NCBI GenBank assembly: GCA_930367205.1
Contig: OV884009.1
Location: 88,061,189 to 88,125,188 of the forward strand
DNA from: Acanthosoma haemorrhoidale
Lineage: Eukaryota > Arthropoda > Insecta > Hemiptera > Acanthosomatidae
Reading direction: 5' to 3'
Length of the DNA stretch: 64,000 nucleotides
Shown: positions 1-11,571 of the stretch, in pieces
How the letters are laid out: every line of letters starts with the position of its first letter
Numbering within the stretch: the first letter of the stretch is position 1
Made by a program: the position numbers and the translations under genes
Notes under the pieces: model-generated
Databases searched by the model: none
Told to the model about the DNA's origin: nothing
The model's input: only the letters and a program-made list of their open reading frames with translations

Positions 1-643
1 ATTAACGCATATTTAAATTAACCAGTTGTTTTTACTAATAAAACATATTTAAAATTACTATTATTTTTATTTAATATATATAACTAATATTATATTATAT
101 TTAAGATTGTTATATAGTTTTTAAACTGGATGTTCATAGTTTGCCGTGGATATATAAATGAACCGTTCACACAATTTCCACTATCTGCTTCACCCTTAAC
201 ATTCCTGTCGATTAAATGAATTCCCTTTCATCAATTCAAAGCTGCTTAGGCGTGGGGAAAAAGTAAGAAACAAAGACAAAGGAAAGTTTGAAAGTAATAA
301 AAAGAAGAGGATCTTGCGGCCTCTTGCGGATCAATGGAATAATGAATCGGGTTAGGGTAGAGACCATTAGCCGAAAAGGGTTTCAAAGGCAACCATTTTA
401 CCAATTTATCTGGAGATAAGGGATGAAATTGAGATTGGTAGACTTAATCTAAGCACAACCTACCCACATTAACTAATTTTCTCATTCTCAAATGTCTGTT
501 CAACAGAAAGAACTGGGGCAAACTGTACACAGGTCACAATTAGTGTTTGTCTTATCCGAGGCTAAAATTTAAATGTTGAAAATTTTGGTAGGGAGAATAT
601 CTTTGTAATTGCTATTGTCCAGTGAAGTCATGTGTCTGTGGTA
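1..643. other. AT-rich intergenic DNA, nothing recognised
   Basis: No coding signature, RNA gene or repeat that I can relate to other parts of the window. The sequence is AT-rich, with a slightly purine-rich stretch around 250-420. Confidence 0.5.
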
Positions 644-1430
644 CAGTTTGACCGGTTGCCGATTGTCACAATAGGTTGATCGATTGTCATGCATTGTATA
701 TCGATTATTTTGTTCAAACAATCGATGGTTTATTTGCCCAATTTTCCCTCCCGCTTACCGAACCAACCCCCCTCCGACCTATTCAGTTTGACGGTAATCT
801 TACACCTGGAAAATATTCCGTGAACTTTCTCTACTTTGACTTTAATTTGTTTTTTAGCTAACCCAAATATGAAACCATTCTTTCTTTGAAGTAATTACCT
901 TTTTTTTTTTATTATGTCGACAAAACATTTTTCGTTGATAGGTTCTTATTAAGCAATAAAAAAAATGTAAAATAAAAAGGACAAATTAAATTGATAAAGG
1001 ACATTTTTTAAATTCTAAAACTAATGTTTTAAATTGTTTCTAGGTGATTTCTTATAAATTACTGTGGTAATTTAAATTTTAAAATCAATTTATTAGAAAA
1101 TACGTCCTAACAATAAAAAAAAATTATGAGAGTAAACAATACTGTTTTAAGTGTTATTTATTTATTTTTTTATTGAAAATCTGTTTGTTACTTTGTACGG
1201 GTTCGCTTATACATGAAGCTAAAGGTAAAAAAAACGCGTATTTTGAGGGTTTCCGTAGTGGATTGTAGTGTGATCTAACTACTGGTGGAGAAGCAAGCAG
1301 TTCCTTGCAATTAAGGTTTTTGAAATGGCGTTTTGATATCTCCAAGATGTTCGATAGATAATCGATTTTTCGGAGCCGATGGAACCGGGACAACCGATTA
1401 TAAGCAACTATCGACAATCGTTCATCCTTA
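644..1430 (+). mobile_element. Family A non-autonomous inverted-repeat element, copy 1
   Basis: This segment matches 38951-39688 along its length. Shared landmarks are the left end with GATTGTCACAAT, repeated ATCGAT-type palindromes, a middle block ending in CAACCCAAATATGAAACCATTC or its close variant, and a right end around CGGGACAA/ATCGAT. The right end (about 1380-1430) is the reverse complement of the type seen at the left ends (AGGRATGACCGATTGTCG), so the element has inverted ends with sub-terminal palindromes. No transposase frame is present; short open frames inside are chance. The left end of this copy is more diverged than its right end. The terminal sequence loosely resembles hAT-type ends, but I could not find a clean 8-bp target duplication, so the superfamily is open. 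Confidence 0.6.
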
Positions 1431-1819
1431 GTCAGTGGGTATTTCATGAAGAAGGGAAGGCACCTTACACTTTTCACTTATGTCTTTCTAATTAAACCTT
1501 GATACTGCTTTTATTTTTTCGTAATACTCTCCCTGCCTCTTTTAACGTTAAGAAATTGGTAGATTTTTTGTTATTTCATTTATTATTCAATTTTTGTATT
1601 GGCTATATTCCTTTTAAGAACTATAGTCTTAATTGAATTTTCATAAAAATATATTAACGCCTTCAGATCTTTCCCTTCTACACTATAAACTTCATCCCTT
1701 GGCTAAGATCTCCATGTGCCTATTATGATCTCCCGTATTTTCAGGATTTCGGAATATTTTATTCAACTCTTTAGAGTCCCCTCGTCACCTAAAATGGCCT
1801 CAATATCCGTTATGAATAG
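1431..1819. other. AT-rich spacer, nothing recognised
   Basis: Short AT-rich stretch between two repeat copies. No feature supported. Confidence 0.4.
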
Positions 1820-1965
1820 ATATGCAGGAGGCGAGCGACAGCGTCTGTGGTTCTCTCACCCAATCCGTGGTCTTCGTTGCATAGCGAAGAAACGGTCGGA
1901 GAGGGTACGAGTGGAGTCTTCATGCTCCCGATCCACCAGCAGAATGGGTGTATATATTGTTCAAT
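1820..1965 (+). repeat. Diverged Jockey-related 3'-UTR fragment
   Basis: This block aligns with 17600-17730, sharing a TCTGTGG/TCTATGG block, GTGGTCTTCG versus TGGTCTTAG, and AAACGGTCGGAGAG versus AAACGATCGGAGAG. That segment in turn aligns with the 3' UTR of the Jockey-like element at 30.7-33.0 kb. It is therefore probably a decayed tail fragment of a related LINE on the plus strand. It is GC-rich relative to its flanks. Confidence 0.35.
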
Positions 1966-2309
1966 GGTATGGATGTGAGCTTTACATATCAAAAGATTGG
2001 ATTTGTACAGGTGGTACGAATACACCTTCCATCACTGTCATTACTGTTGCTAAGAAAATTTGAATCATCTAAATTAAATTGTTAGCAAAAATTAAATACT
2101 CGAAAAGATTAATTTACTATGGAATTGAATGTGCCTGCGTCATTATCTCAAACATAAGTTGAATGGGGAGAAACCTACTCAATAAAACCACTTCAAAAAT
2201 TAAATTATTATTAAATTCATAATTTTGACTAACATATGGCACTGAAAACTGTATTAGCGTGTATAATGTATTTCTAACCCGGAGAGAGAAATTAGTACTT
2301 TAAATCCTA

Positions 2310-2770
2310 AATCACTGATCTACTCCAACCTACCTGGTCCTACATAATCGAAGTCTGGAGGAGTCCCAAACCGTTTAATAGCCTTCATTATCAGTCCCTG
2401 CAATCCATAACACTCTGTAAGGTAGTCGATGATCCCTTCTAGATCCACAGGCGTGCCCTTCACGGTGATCTCAACATCCCATTCATTCAAGATCCAGCCA
2501 CCTCCCGCTACCAGAACTTCCATTACCAGGGAGGCCTCCCTGGCATCCTAATCCAAATGCTAATGCTACATACTCCCACCTCATCGCCGGTAACCCAGAG
2601 GGACGCATAAGGCGTAGGTGGCCTCGTGACCTCCAAACCAACTAGCATTTTGTTTATAGCGAGTTCTGTGGTGATCACTAAAGTGACAAGTGGTAAATAA
2701 GTCTGTTTCCCCCCAAAAATGAACAAAGTATAAACTGAGCACTGCTTGAAATAGTACTGTATTGATTCTA
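2310..2770 (-). repeat. Family B dispersed repeat, 5' part, with short open frames
   Basis: Read on the minus strand this matches 45590-45990 and 42290-42630 on the plus strand. Shared pieces include the start near TTTATTGAAATGTT, the CATTAGCCAAAA/CACTTGTCACTTTA-type block (decayed here), the AACAAAATGCTAGTTGG...GGTCACGAGGCCACC block and the GAATGGGATGTTGAGATCACCGTGAA block. The minus strand has a 67-codon frame at 2523-2320 beginning MEVLVAGGG and containing NEWDVEITVKGT, with a second frame immediately upstream at 2726-2523. The frame's end coincides with a splice-donor-like AG|GTAGGT at about 2334-2329. I do not recognise the peptide. It could be part of a transposon protein or a captured exon. 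Confidence 0.55.
2526..2543. repeat. 18-bp perfect palindrome inside family B
   Basis: CCAGGGAGGCCTCCCTGG is a perfect 18-bp palindrome directly upstream (minus strand) of the ATG at 2523. The 45.8-kb copy retains only a partial form, and the 42.5-kb copy has lost one arm together with the start of the frame. Confidence 0.7.
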
Positions 2771-5700
2771 TTTAAACATTTCAACAAAGAGGCTGGAGAA
2801 TAATTCTTATATATCTGGGTTTTGAGTCGTATTGAGAAATGCTTACAGCCTAATAGCCTAGAAAGACATTTATTTATTTTTTCTCTCGCGTATTTTACAG
2901 AAACAAAAGTTAATTGGAAATGTGCACAACTTGTGATCGAAGAAAGACGATAGCCCCAGACCCATTTGAATGTAGAGCCTCTGTCCTCTAAGTCCAATTG
3001 TTTCAAAAGAAGGGGTTCAGCGGCTAATCGAGTCTGAAAAGTAGTGCTTAAGTAGTGCCTTAAGCCTTGTCTCCGCGTCGGTTCTAGATTGTCTCAGCGG
3101 GTCTAAGCCACCACCGTTTCAGCTTTGACGACCGAGTCTCAAATCATTACCACACAATGAAGGGTGTCGATGATCTTGCTAAATCCTCTTGATTATATCC
3201 TTAGTTTTATTGAAGTATATTTACTGCGGGAGTGTTACCTACGTATTGATTGAATAATCCTGATTAATTGAAGAATTTACATAGGAATTTGAAGTTACAG
3301 TTAAAGCTGAACATATTAATCAGGATAACGACATTGAGAATTTGATACCCTTCTTAATATCATTGTAACATATATCTTTTACTTACGGAGTAATCAATTA
3401 ATCAATAGCACGTAATTATGTTTTGTGGTTATTATTTTAAGTCCTTGCAACAGCAAATTGGACCTCCCATTTAAAATTTGGCTAGGCGTAACAGGAGATT
3501 CAGTCAGGCCGGAACTGACAGTCGGATGGGTAAAAAAGATTTAGATTTCTGGATTCGAAAACCGTGAAACCCTAAAAATCAAATGGAGTTTTGGTGTAAA
3601 ATCTCATATTTACAGGTCAAATAGGGGACATACAATCAGTCCTCATAGAGGTTAGACATAGTGAAAACTTCAGGCGTTAAGGGTTTCGATTTTGATGAAA
3701 AAAAGAAATCATCTGAACCCTCAGAACAATCGATTATAAAAAACGTAATTATAGCCTTCTGTACTAATAAACTATAGCTGTTTTTCAGGATACGAAAAAG
3801 TCTTTGAGGCATAGGAGCATTGTTGGTTGGGAAAATCCCCTTTTTAAATTAAGCTCTGCTGGTACAGCCAGGAGAGAGAGGAGGGAAAGGCAAACCGGTT
3901 CTGCAGCCGATTCAATCATTACTGGCTAAGTTAGTTCGTCCTTCGATATCAGTGTACTTGAATCCACTTTTTACATTTGTATATCTCATTTATTCAAAGT
4001 CTCAACCAACGGGCTTTCTATCCAGGATGGGTATTTTATAAAAGTAAATTGTCTTAGCAAGAGCTGCTTCCTAGCAGTTTGAAGGGTCACACACTGCAAT
4101 CTCCATAGTTCACATACCATTAATAATAACAATAATATCTTTATTATCTTGGGGTCCCTAACAACAAACATTTGTTCAACAAAAATGAGATCATTGTCAG
4201 TATCAGTTCCCCTAATATTTACAATGCGCTGAGAAATAAAATAAAATAAAAATCAAATAAAGAAAGTATTAATAAATAATAGTGACCTGTATTATATAAT
4301 AAACACTATTTCAATGGTTAGCATTTTATTGAAACTACTCATTAGCAAGTGGGAAAAACGAAATAATGTTTTTTTGGGACATATATAATGAAAGAGGGAA
4401 TGGTGGGAGGGGGGGGGGGAGGGAGTTACAGAATGATATTGGGATTATGATTAAGGGATTGTGTAGTGTTGTAGTTCTATAGGGTTCATTCCCGTTTATT
4501 CATAGCAAATTGTCGCCCCCTAGGAAATCCTCGACTGTGCAACACCATGTGTAAAAAAATTACTGTTTTTTCCGTTTGGGTTTTCTTTTCTTTTTAAATT
4601 CTGTATCCAGTTACGGACCCGTGGTGGTGCCCAATTTTCCGCCCTTTTTAAGTCAATCAGAATCAAGAGTGGTTATTAACAATTACTGACATGAATGAAT
4701 ACATTTATATATTTACATATATTGCATATATTTATTTGTTCTTGTTTTGCGTCTACTTTCGACATTGCGATAATTCTCTTAAAACAAGCGGCAGTTTGAA
4801 AAGTACTTTCTCGAGCACTTCTAACTTTTACCACCAGGTGATGTATTTTTATGTGTCCATCGTCAAATCCAAATTTAAGACACACGTGTTTTCTTTTTTC
4901 GCCGATTATGCATAACATTTAGACGTCGAGTCAGGCTGCCGTGGACAGCACACATTTTTTTTTTAATTGCTTATTTATGATAGTAATTTGTTGTGTTGGT
5001 TACAATATTATTATTATATAATTCAGACAAAATATATCGAAATGCCGCACTAAAATATGTGTCACCTGAAGCGAAATCTGCGACGTCCCTACGCTATATT
5101 GGATACGCTATTCCGTGCATGTTTCTTCATACATACATATAAATTGTTTATTATTTAATTTTACATTTGTACTTATGTTCTATAAATTAAACTCGCTAAC
5201 ATGAAATGTTCCCCCTTGATTATTTCTAATTAAAATTTTTTGAAAATTAGTAATAAACCCGATGTCGGGGCTGTACTGTACACGGGATCAACCGGCAGCT
5301 TAAGTATGAACTCTCGGACCGAAACTGTTAGAACATATTTCCCCCTTATTCTGTTGTTGAGAAGTAACGGTTGGTTATCAACTTATTTCATGAGGCGGTT
5401 AAGATACCGGCCTGAAAGTTTGCTAATGAGAAGAAGGGCCCGTTCAAATGCTCGTTTGCAGCGGCCCATATATATACAACTTTTGTTAATTATATCCTAG
5501 CTGCATTATAAGCCTGTAAGTCAGTCTCACTGTCAGATGGTTCTTCCCTTTGCTTCTGCTTCTTGTGCTTATTGATACCGGCAAATGTGCTCTTGACTTA
5601 ACCCGTTCTATTTTTAATACAGGCGGGATTAGTTTGTGGTGCGTACTGAGATGAGCGAGTTACAGGGCCTCCATCGTTATTAGAAAAGTTTAGCAAGTAA

Positions 5701-6499
5701 TAGGGAATGTCTAGATGAGAAAGCAAAGTGCATCGGTTCCTCGAGTCAGGGACGCTTATGAGTTCAAGCTCACAACTTATTTATCTATATTTTATATAAT
5801 TAGTACTACAAAAAAAAATTTTGGTTGCTTTTCATGGCACTATAAGGAAACAATTCTTATTATTATTGGGATTAGTAGCTTGGAGTCTCTCCCAATCAAT
5901 CTTTTTTTTCATTGGTATACCACCCATAGTTAACTTTTCGCCCATTCGGGAATCCTCAGGACTACAATTCACAAAAAGAAACATAAATTTACACGTTCGG
6001 AAGACAATTAGATACAAAAATACTTAATTATAAGACACCTGTGAATTATCTTTTCAATTTTTATTAATCCGTTGTTATATGTACCGAATTGGTTACCACT
6101 GCTGTAAAAATAAATAACAATTTTAAAGTATTAACATTCCTATAAACTATTCTTGTTAACTGTAACAAATTTCCTTTGAAAGATATTTCCTCTGACGTTA
6201 GATTTTTTTAATTATGGTTCATTAAAGTCCAAATATAAAATATATGTTATCATTTATTATTTTTCATGAGAAAGCTAATATTTTTTGGATCTTTGAGAGA
6301 ATCAAACGAAATTTCTATGTAGAATTAACACCCTCTTCTTATGATACTAAAGCTACGAAAAAATTCCTAACGCAATTTTGAAGCCAGTTCTAATAATGTT
6401 TTGGTAATTACAATTTAAAAAATACAAATTACATATTGTTAATTCAGACGTTGAGGTCTTCGATTTGAACCCGTACTCAAAATTTTAGAAACTTCTTCT
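2771..6499. other. Intergenic DNA without recognised genes
   Basis: Mostly AT-rich with scattered short open frames of no coding character. A weak family B-like patch (about 3150-3240, plus strand, CTTGATTATAT...AGTTTTATTGAA) resembles 46045-46110 and may be a decayed fragment. A poly-G run lies near 4412-4421. I see nothing else supportable. Confidence 0.45.
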
Positions 6500-6835
6500 T
6501 TAATACCAATTCCAATCTGGACATACAGATCAGAGCTATGGGAGACAGCATACCCTACATTCTAGAACTCATCCCTTCCAAGTTCATGAAATTCCATAGT
6601 AACCTATCCAACCACCCTAATCCACTAGCACAGTAATAACACTGCGCCACACATCCCTATAATCCTCCTCGGAGACTAAAACGGCAGTGGCCTCGTGACC
6701 TGCTATAAATACGTGAAAGCGGGAGTCCTGGCAATGGCCAGTTTCTCCAATCACGTCCTGAGAGTCTGTGGCTCTCGCGCTCTTAGTCAGCCTCCACTGG
6801 CTCGTATCCGGTGAAGTGATTCCAGACGAGACCGC
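6500..6835 (+). mobile_element. Jockey-like LINE fragment, internally deleted
   Basis: The sequence corresponds to the end of ORF2 and the start of the 3' UTR of the 30.7-33.0 kb element. It starts at the segment encoding IWTYRIELWGTA, then jumps about 130 bp to the one encoding PYILELIPSKFMKFHS, RRLKRQWPRDLL and the stop. The UTR block with TGGCAATGGCCAG and CTCTCGCGCTCTT follows. It is truncated at both ends and lacks the tail, so it is a dead fragment. Confidence 0.75.
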
Positions 6836-7217
6836 CATGTAAATTGTCCTGTCTGAAGGTTCAACAGACTTACAAAGACCATAACAGACTGATTTCCGGT
6901 TTTGAAGAAACAAAATACAGTGAAACTCTTAACAAACTTGACGTGACATTTTACTGATTAACTTGGGACACAGTTGAGCAGCTTACCTATCTGTAGCATT
7001 TCAAGTTACCTCACGGCTTGATATTACGGCTGTTTACAAAGAGATAACAGCCAATGCCTTCCGGATAGTTGATGCTCACGTACCGGCAGTTGACCTCGTA
7101 GCATCGTAACTCGCTCCATTCGTCTCTATCTATTGGCGCTCGCCTATCGCCTGAGAGAAATACATTTTTTATTTCCTACATATGATGTATTGGTAAAGTG
7201 TTTTCTCGGTTTCTAGC
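6836..7217. other. Spacer between repeats, nothing recognised
   Basis: Mixed-composition sequence between a Jockey fragment and a family B fragment. No gene or repeat assignment. Confidence 0.4.
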
Positions 7218-7720
7218 ACGAAAAAGTTAGTTATCTGGGCAGTATCGTACAGTTAAACGTTTCGACGATCTTACCTAATTACTTCCCTCTTGTTTGATTT
7301 CCTAAGTTTTATTAAATTGTTGTTATTGCCCTACACATACAAAAGTTTTTCTAGCACCCCTACTTGATACTGTAAATAAGAATTCGTCACCACATCCATT
7401 TTATTTAAAAACTTGCTATTTTTAGAAAATTTTATGTTTTTTTGGTAAATTTAGTCTACTAAACCATTTATATCTAAAAACAAATTATACATATTCTTGA
7501 ACTGCACGTCAAGACATTTCATTTTATCCCACGCTCAATATGATAGCAAAGTATATATTTCATAATAACTAAGTAATTAATAATTAATTAGTTTTCAGTA
7601 AAACATTATATGAAACTAAGATGAGGTTGAGCTCATCTCTCTTCATGAAACAAGCAGTGAGTCGAAATTGCGATCACGAGTTTAATGACAGCTTTAATGA
7701 GTTAGTGTAATACAGTTTTA
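7218..7720 (+). repeat. Family B dispersed repeat, 3' part
   Basis: Aligns with about 46000-46690. Shared landmarks are AAAAAGTTAG, CGATCTTAC followed by a TTGATT...CTAAGTTTT...TTGAATTG-type block, a GTCACCACA...CCATTTTATTTAAA block, the CACGTC...ATTTTATYYYA stretch, TAATTAATAATTAATT, and TTTAATGA...GTGTAATCACAG. The homology indicates that family B extends about 1.1 kb beyond its coding-like 5' segment. Confidence 0.45.
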
Positions 7721-9890
7721 CTACTTTACCCTGCGACGAGTAGGGTTTACACTAGCGAAAATTAACTAGCATCAATTCAGCTGATTCATGCGAAAATAGG
7801 CTTGGAAGAGAATTAATGGCAATAAAGGCTAGTCTTGCTCCTATTAGCCTGCCTAGTCTCATTAGCAATGAGCACTCGTTCAAAGCACGGGTGCTAGCCA
7901 TTTTCGCTACTTTATCAGCTTCAAACGCCTAAACGCTTTGTTCAGGCGATTTGAAACTTGTGCCTACAGACCCCCCCCCCCCCCACCACTACCCAGTCTG
8001 TCCTTTTGACGTCCCCCCCCCCGCACCATTGAAATCTTAGCTCACCCGGGCGTAGGCCTACGCTGATTTAAACGCCGCATTTCTATGCCTTTTATTGAAA
8101 ATAGCTAATCGAAATGTGTCGTCCGATTGCTGGGTGTAGCCTCCACGGTGACAATTATGAGTCGGTCCATCCGTCCAAACAGATCCGGGTAAGGTGGAAG
8201 GGGCAGACGTGATGGGGCTTTTACTCTCGGAACCGTCAGATCGGGGGTTAACAATGACGGATAACCACTGCCGACAAACCCAACACCTACCTGCCTGTTG
8301 TCACTGTAATGGAATGGATAGCCCATTCCTCAGGCCATTAAATGATCTGCCATTTGAATCTAGATAGGAACTGCGCAGCATTCTTCAATACTAATGTCAG
8401 TCCGAGGATATCATTTTTTGTCAAAACCTATTTGATATGCAAGTTGGTAATAGTATTTTGTATTCATCAAAATTATTAATGGACAACTTTCTGGTATTCT
8501 ATGCATGTATGCATCATGGTCCCGACAACACAAAAAAAAAAAATTTGACGTTCAAGAAGTTTGATAATCATAACAAACAAAATATAAGTACACAAATAAG
8601 TATAATTGTACAATGAATAACTCATAAAATGTTTAAAAAAACATGAAATAGTTAATGCATCTACCTTCCTGTCCTTATCACCAGGAGCTGATGGAGACAT
8701 GCATACGTTGAAACGATTTTCATAATTAAATTCGATGAAAATATAACTCTCTATAACAAATTCCACGCTCTCAGTTACATATCCACGGTCAACTGTTAAC
8801 TCTCGTAACGTTATTTTTGTTCATCGCGATTCTACCAGTTTCCAAAGTGTCAGTTCAAACTTTTCATTTACCACGGGATTTATTACTAAAAATATTTGTC
8901 GAGGAAGTCTAGTTGGTCATTGGTATAGATGCACTCCGGTCAGGTGTGAATTGGTGAATTCACATCTGTGTTATATTTCTGGGAAAATAAACGGTTGTAG
9001 TATTTTTCCGGCATGACGAACAGCACCAGTCCAAAATAAAAGTTTATATTTAATTTAAGCAAAAAGTATTTTCAGTTATGGTTGAATGATTGCACTTTTT
9101 GTGCTCGCTTTTTAAAGTTCGTTAATTGGCGATCACAAAGTTAGCTGAAAATAATTGCTCAGTGATGCTTTAAAATAAGATTTTTTTTTTCAATATTGAC
9201 AAAAAATTGCAATAGAGATAAAAAGGTAATTAGCGTTTCATCCCTTGATGAGGCGAAAGCGCCTTCCTTCATGTAGTAAAATTTAACGAATATTAAAATT
9301 TTTGTTGAGTTTTTTGGCTATTTATATCGAGCAAACCATTGGACAGAAACGTGGCTGTCTTGTTAGGTAACCAAAGAGCTTGGTTGGTGGACGGTCCAAT
9401 CCATTCTGATCAAGTATTTATACTTTCATAGGAAAGTTCGGGCGCTACGGTTCGGCCAATTTCAATACACTGTTTAGATTTATAAATACTTCAATTTTTA
9501 ATACTGAATGATCTTGTGATGTCTTTTGTGACATAGAATAATGGAGTGGGGAGGAGAAAGAAAGATACGGTAACAAAATATTTTAATAAAATCTTTTCTT
9601 AAATAATTTTAGCGATTATATTTGCCGAACTAGATATAGGGCTGTCAAAGCTTTTAGACCTTTCAGTGTAAGACTCAATTTATTTTTAAATGTCAACTTT
9701 AGGTACAATTCAGACCCAACATTGTCCTTTATTTTAAATATGATTTTCTATTTAGAGTCCTGAGAATAATAATGCTCAAAATAGTTCTCTGTTAGTTTTC
9801 TTTAATTTTGTTGCACTTATTAATGGATATTCATATATTTGAAAAAGAGAACTGCACATATTGCGACGTCAAAAATAATTAGTCTTGTAT
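7721..9890. other. Intergenic DNA with poly-C tracts and a GC-rich patch
   Basis: Poly-C tracts occur at about 7972-7984 and 8014-8022. A GC-rich patch at 8105-8326 has a 73-codon minus-strand frame with no recognisable domain. The remainder is AT-rich with no supported feature. Confidence 0.4.
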
Positions 9891-9894
9891 TACT

Positions 9895-10300
9895 ATTATA
9901 AAGTATTGAAGCCGTCCCCTACGGGGAATGTAAACCGGAAAGAGACAGGGGGACTGCCTCTAGGAAGGTCTGCGGCCCCAGAAGCTGTTGTCCAAGGAAG
10001 TGCTAGTTTTAACGCGACGAAGCAAGGGAATTCCTCTGGGAAGGTGTGGAGCCTGACAGCGCCGGACTAAAGCTAGCAAGGTTAGGAAGGAGAGGTGCAG
10101 ATGTGAAATAGGAAGAAAACAATATTTCGAAACATAAATGCAACTGGGATTAACAGTCCCGGGGCTTGACTGGAACGTTAGCCCATAATCATGGCTGCCA
10201 GGCGGTAGCCCCAATCAGAACGCAGTTTTGTTTTGGCCAATCAAAACTGGCTTCACTTACTGCAGCAGTGATCCTAGCGGTGGCCTGGAAACTAGTCGTA
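9895..10300. other. GC-rich island, unassigned
   Basis: Clearly GC-richer than its flanks, with open frames on both strands (61 codons plus, 84 codons minus), none recognisable. The composition resembles transposon-derived sequence elsewhere in the window, but I found no match to the other copies here. Confidence 0.3.
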
Positions 10301-10874
10301 TCCCGATATTTATTAAGATGAAACATTATTTACAGAATTTTGTTTTATTATTATATTGCAATCTAATATTTGCCTTTGGTATAAGAGTATATGCCACGTT
10401 ACTAGATGACATTATAATGTTTGCCTTGATATATTAGAGTCCAGGACAAATTAATCTGATCCGTTAAATGTTTGGCACAACTCCTACCATTTTTATGATC
10501 TTTGTTAGGGTAAAGTTTAAATTCAAATACGATAGAGGACTCACATGGGAAAATGGAGAGTTGATGCTATTGTAGAGTAAACCACCCCAACTCTTTTCCA
10601 TAACTCGATCCAACTTCAGAAAATCCACTGGAGGATTCCTACGTACAAGGACGGGTAGTCCGTTTAAGAATTATAGTCCTGGACTTGTATGTTTTGATGA
10701 ATAGTGGACCATCTTCAAAAGGCAGACCGCCGACTTGTTTTGTTTTTTTGTTTTTTTTATAAATTAACTAAGGTAAATAATGAGCCTCAGATTCAGGGAT
10801 CTCTGCTAGCACAAATGCACTTAACCAAAACAAAGGAAAGGGAATAATCGGTAAAACAAAAGGAGCAAACTCAC

Positions 10875-11571
10875 TTGGCGTTCCCTACGTATGATAAAAA
10901 CCATCTTATTTTTTCTCCTCTCAAAAACGAGCCACTCGCTGGCGAAAAGAATAGGGTTGTTGTTTTCCAAGGAGTGTTCATTCGAAATCAGATTATTGAA
11001 GGTAATGTACTCCAAGAACAATGTTATATCATTAGGCGGTTTGCTTCGCTCGCTTTCTTCTCTCCCTTTTTATTGCCCGCTATTGTTCTCCCACCGCTAA
11101 TGGATTTATTCATAAATGAGAAACTTATGAGAACCATACGATCCTTATTTAATATTCAATTTCTTTATGGTATGAAGTCCGATATTGTTACCAATTATGA
11201 GGCAAAGAAACAATATACTGCCATGGTTTAAAATCGAACCTGAGACCCATCCCGTTGGAGCTCTGGAGGGCGTTAGTGGAAATAGTGACCTTCCTGATAC
11301 AAATTATCATTGGACCAACTATTGCCAGGACTGCTGGGCAATGTACTCTTTGGCCATAGAGGCACATAATGTGGCCTTTAATAATATTACCTTGATTGAA
11401 ATAAAGGAATTTTACTACTCAAAGGGTGGGTACTCAAAGATACTGAGCTTTGATGGTTTGAGACGAGCACAAAGAGAGGAGCTCAATACTCAGTTGAAGA
11501 GGAATGGTGTTTGTTATGTCGGTTTGTCATTATTTGTGATAGCAGTTGTTAAAATCCTTATGTGGACCTGA
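10875..11571 (+). other. Two overlapping unassigned open frames
   Basis: Open frames of 118 codons (10875-11231) and 128 codons (11185-11571) overlap out of frame. The second is low in simple sequence and contains NYCQDCWAMYSLAIEAHNV. It ends in a hydrophobic stretch (GVCYVGLSLFVIAVVKILMW) that could be a membrane segment. I recognise no domain. Both could be chance, or a frameshifted remnant of one gene, since the second starts just before the first ends. Confidence 0.2.

Noticed and set aside
676..861. 61-codon frame inside family A copy 1
   Set aside because: Not conserved in frame in copy 2 and has no motif; treated as chance.
1716..2063. 115-codon plus frame
   Set aside because: Overlaps a decayed LINE UTR-like block and shows no protein motif.
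2581..3006. 141-codon minus frame
   Set aside because: Runs from family B repeat into flanking DNA in a frame other than the conserved one; likely chance.
6430..6480. TCGATTTGAACCCG as reversed B box
   Set aside because: No partner A box or repeat relationship found.
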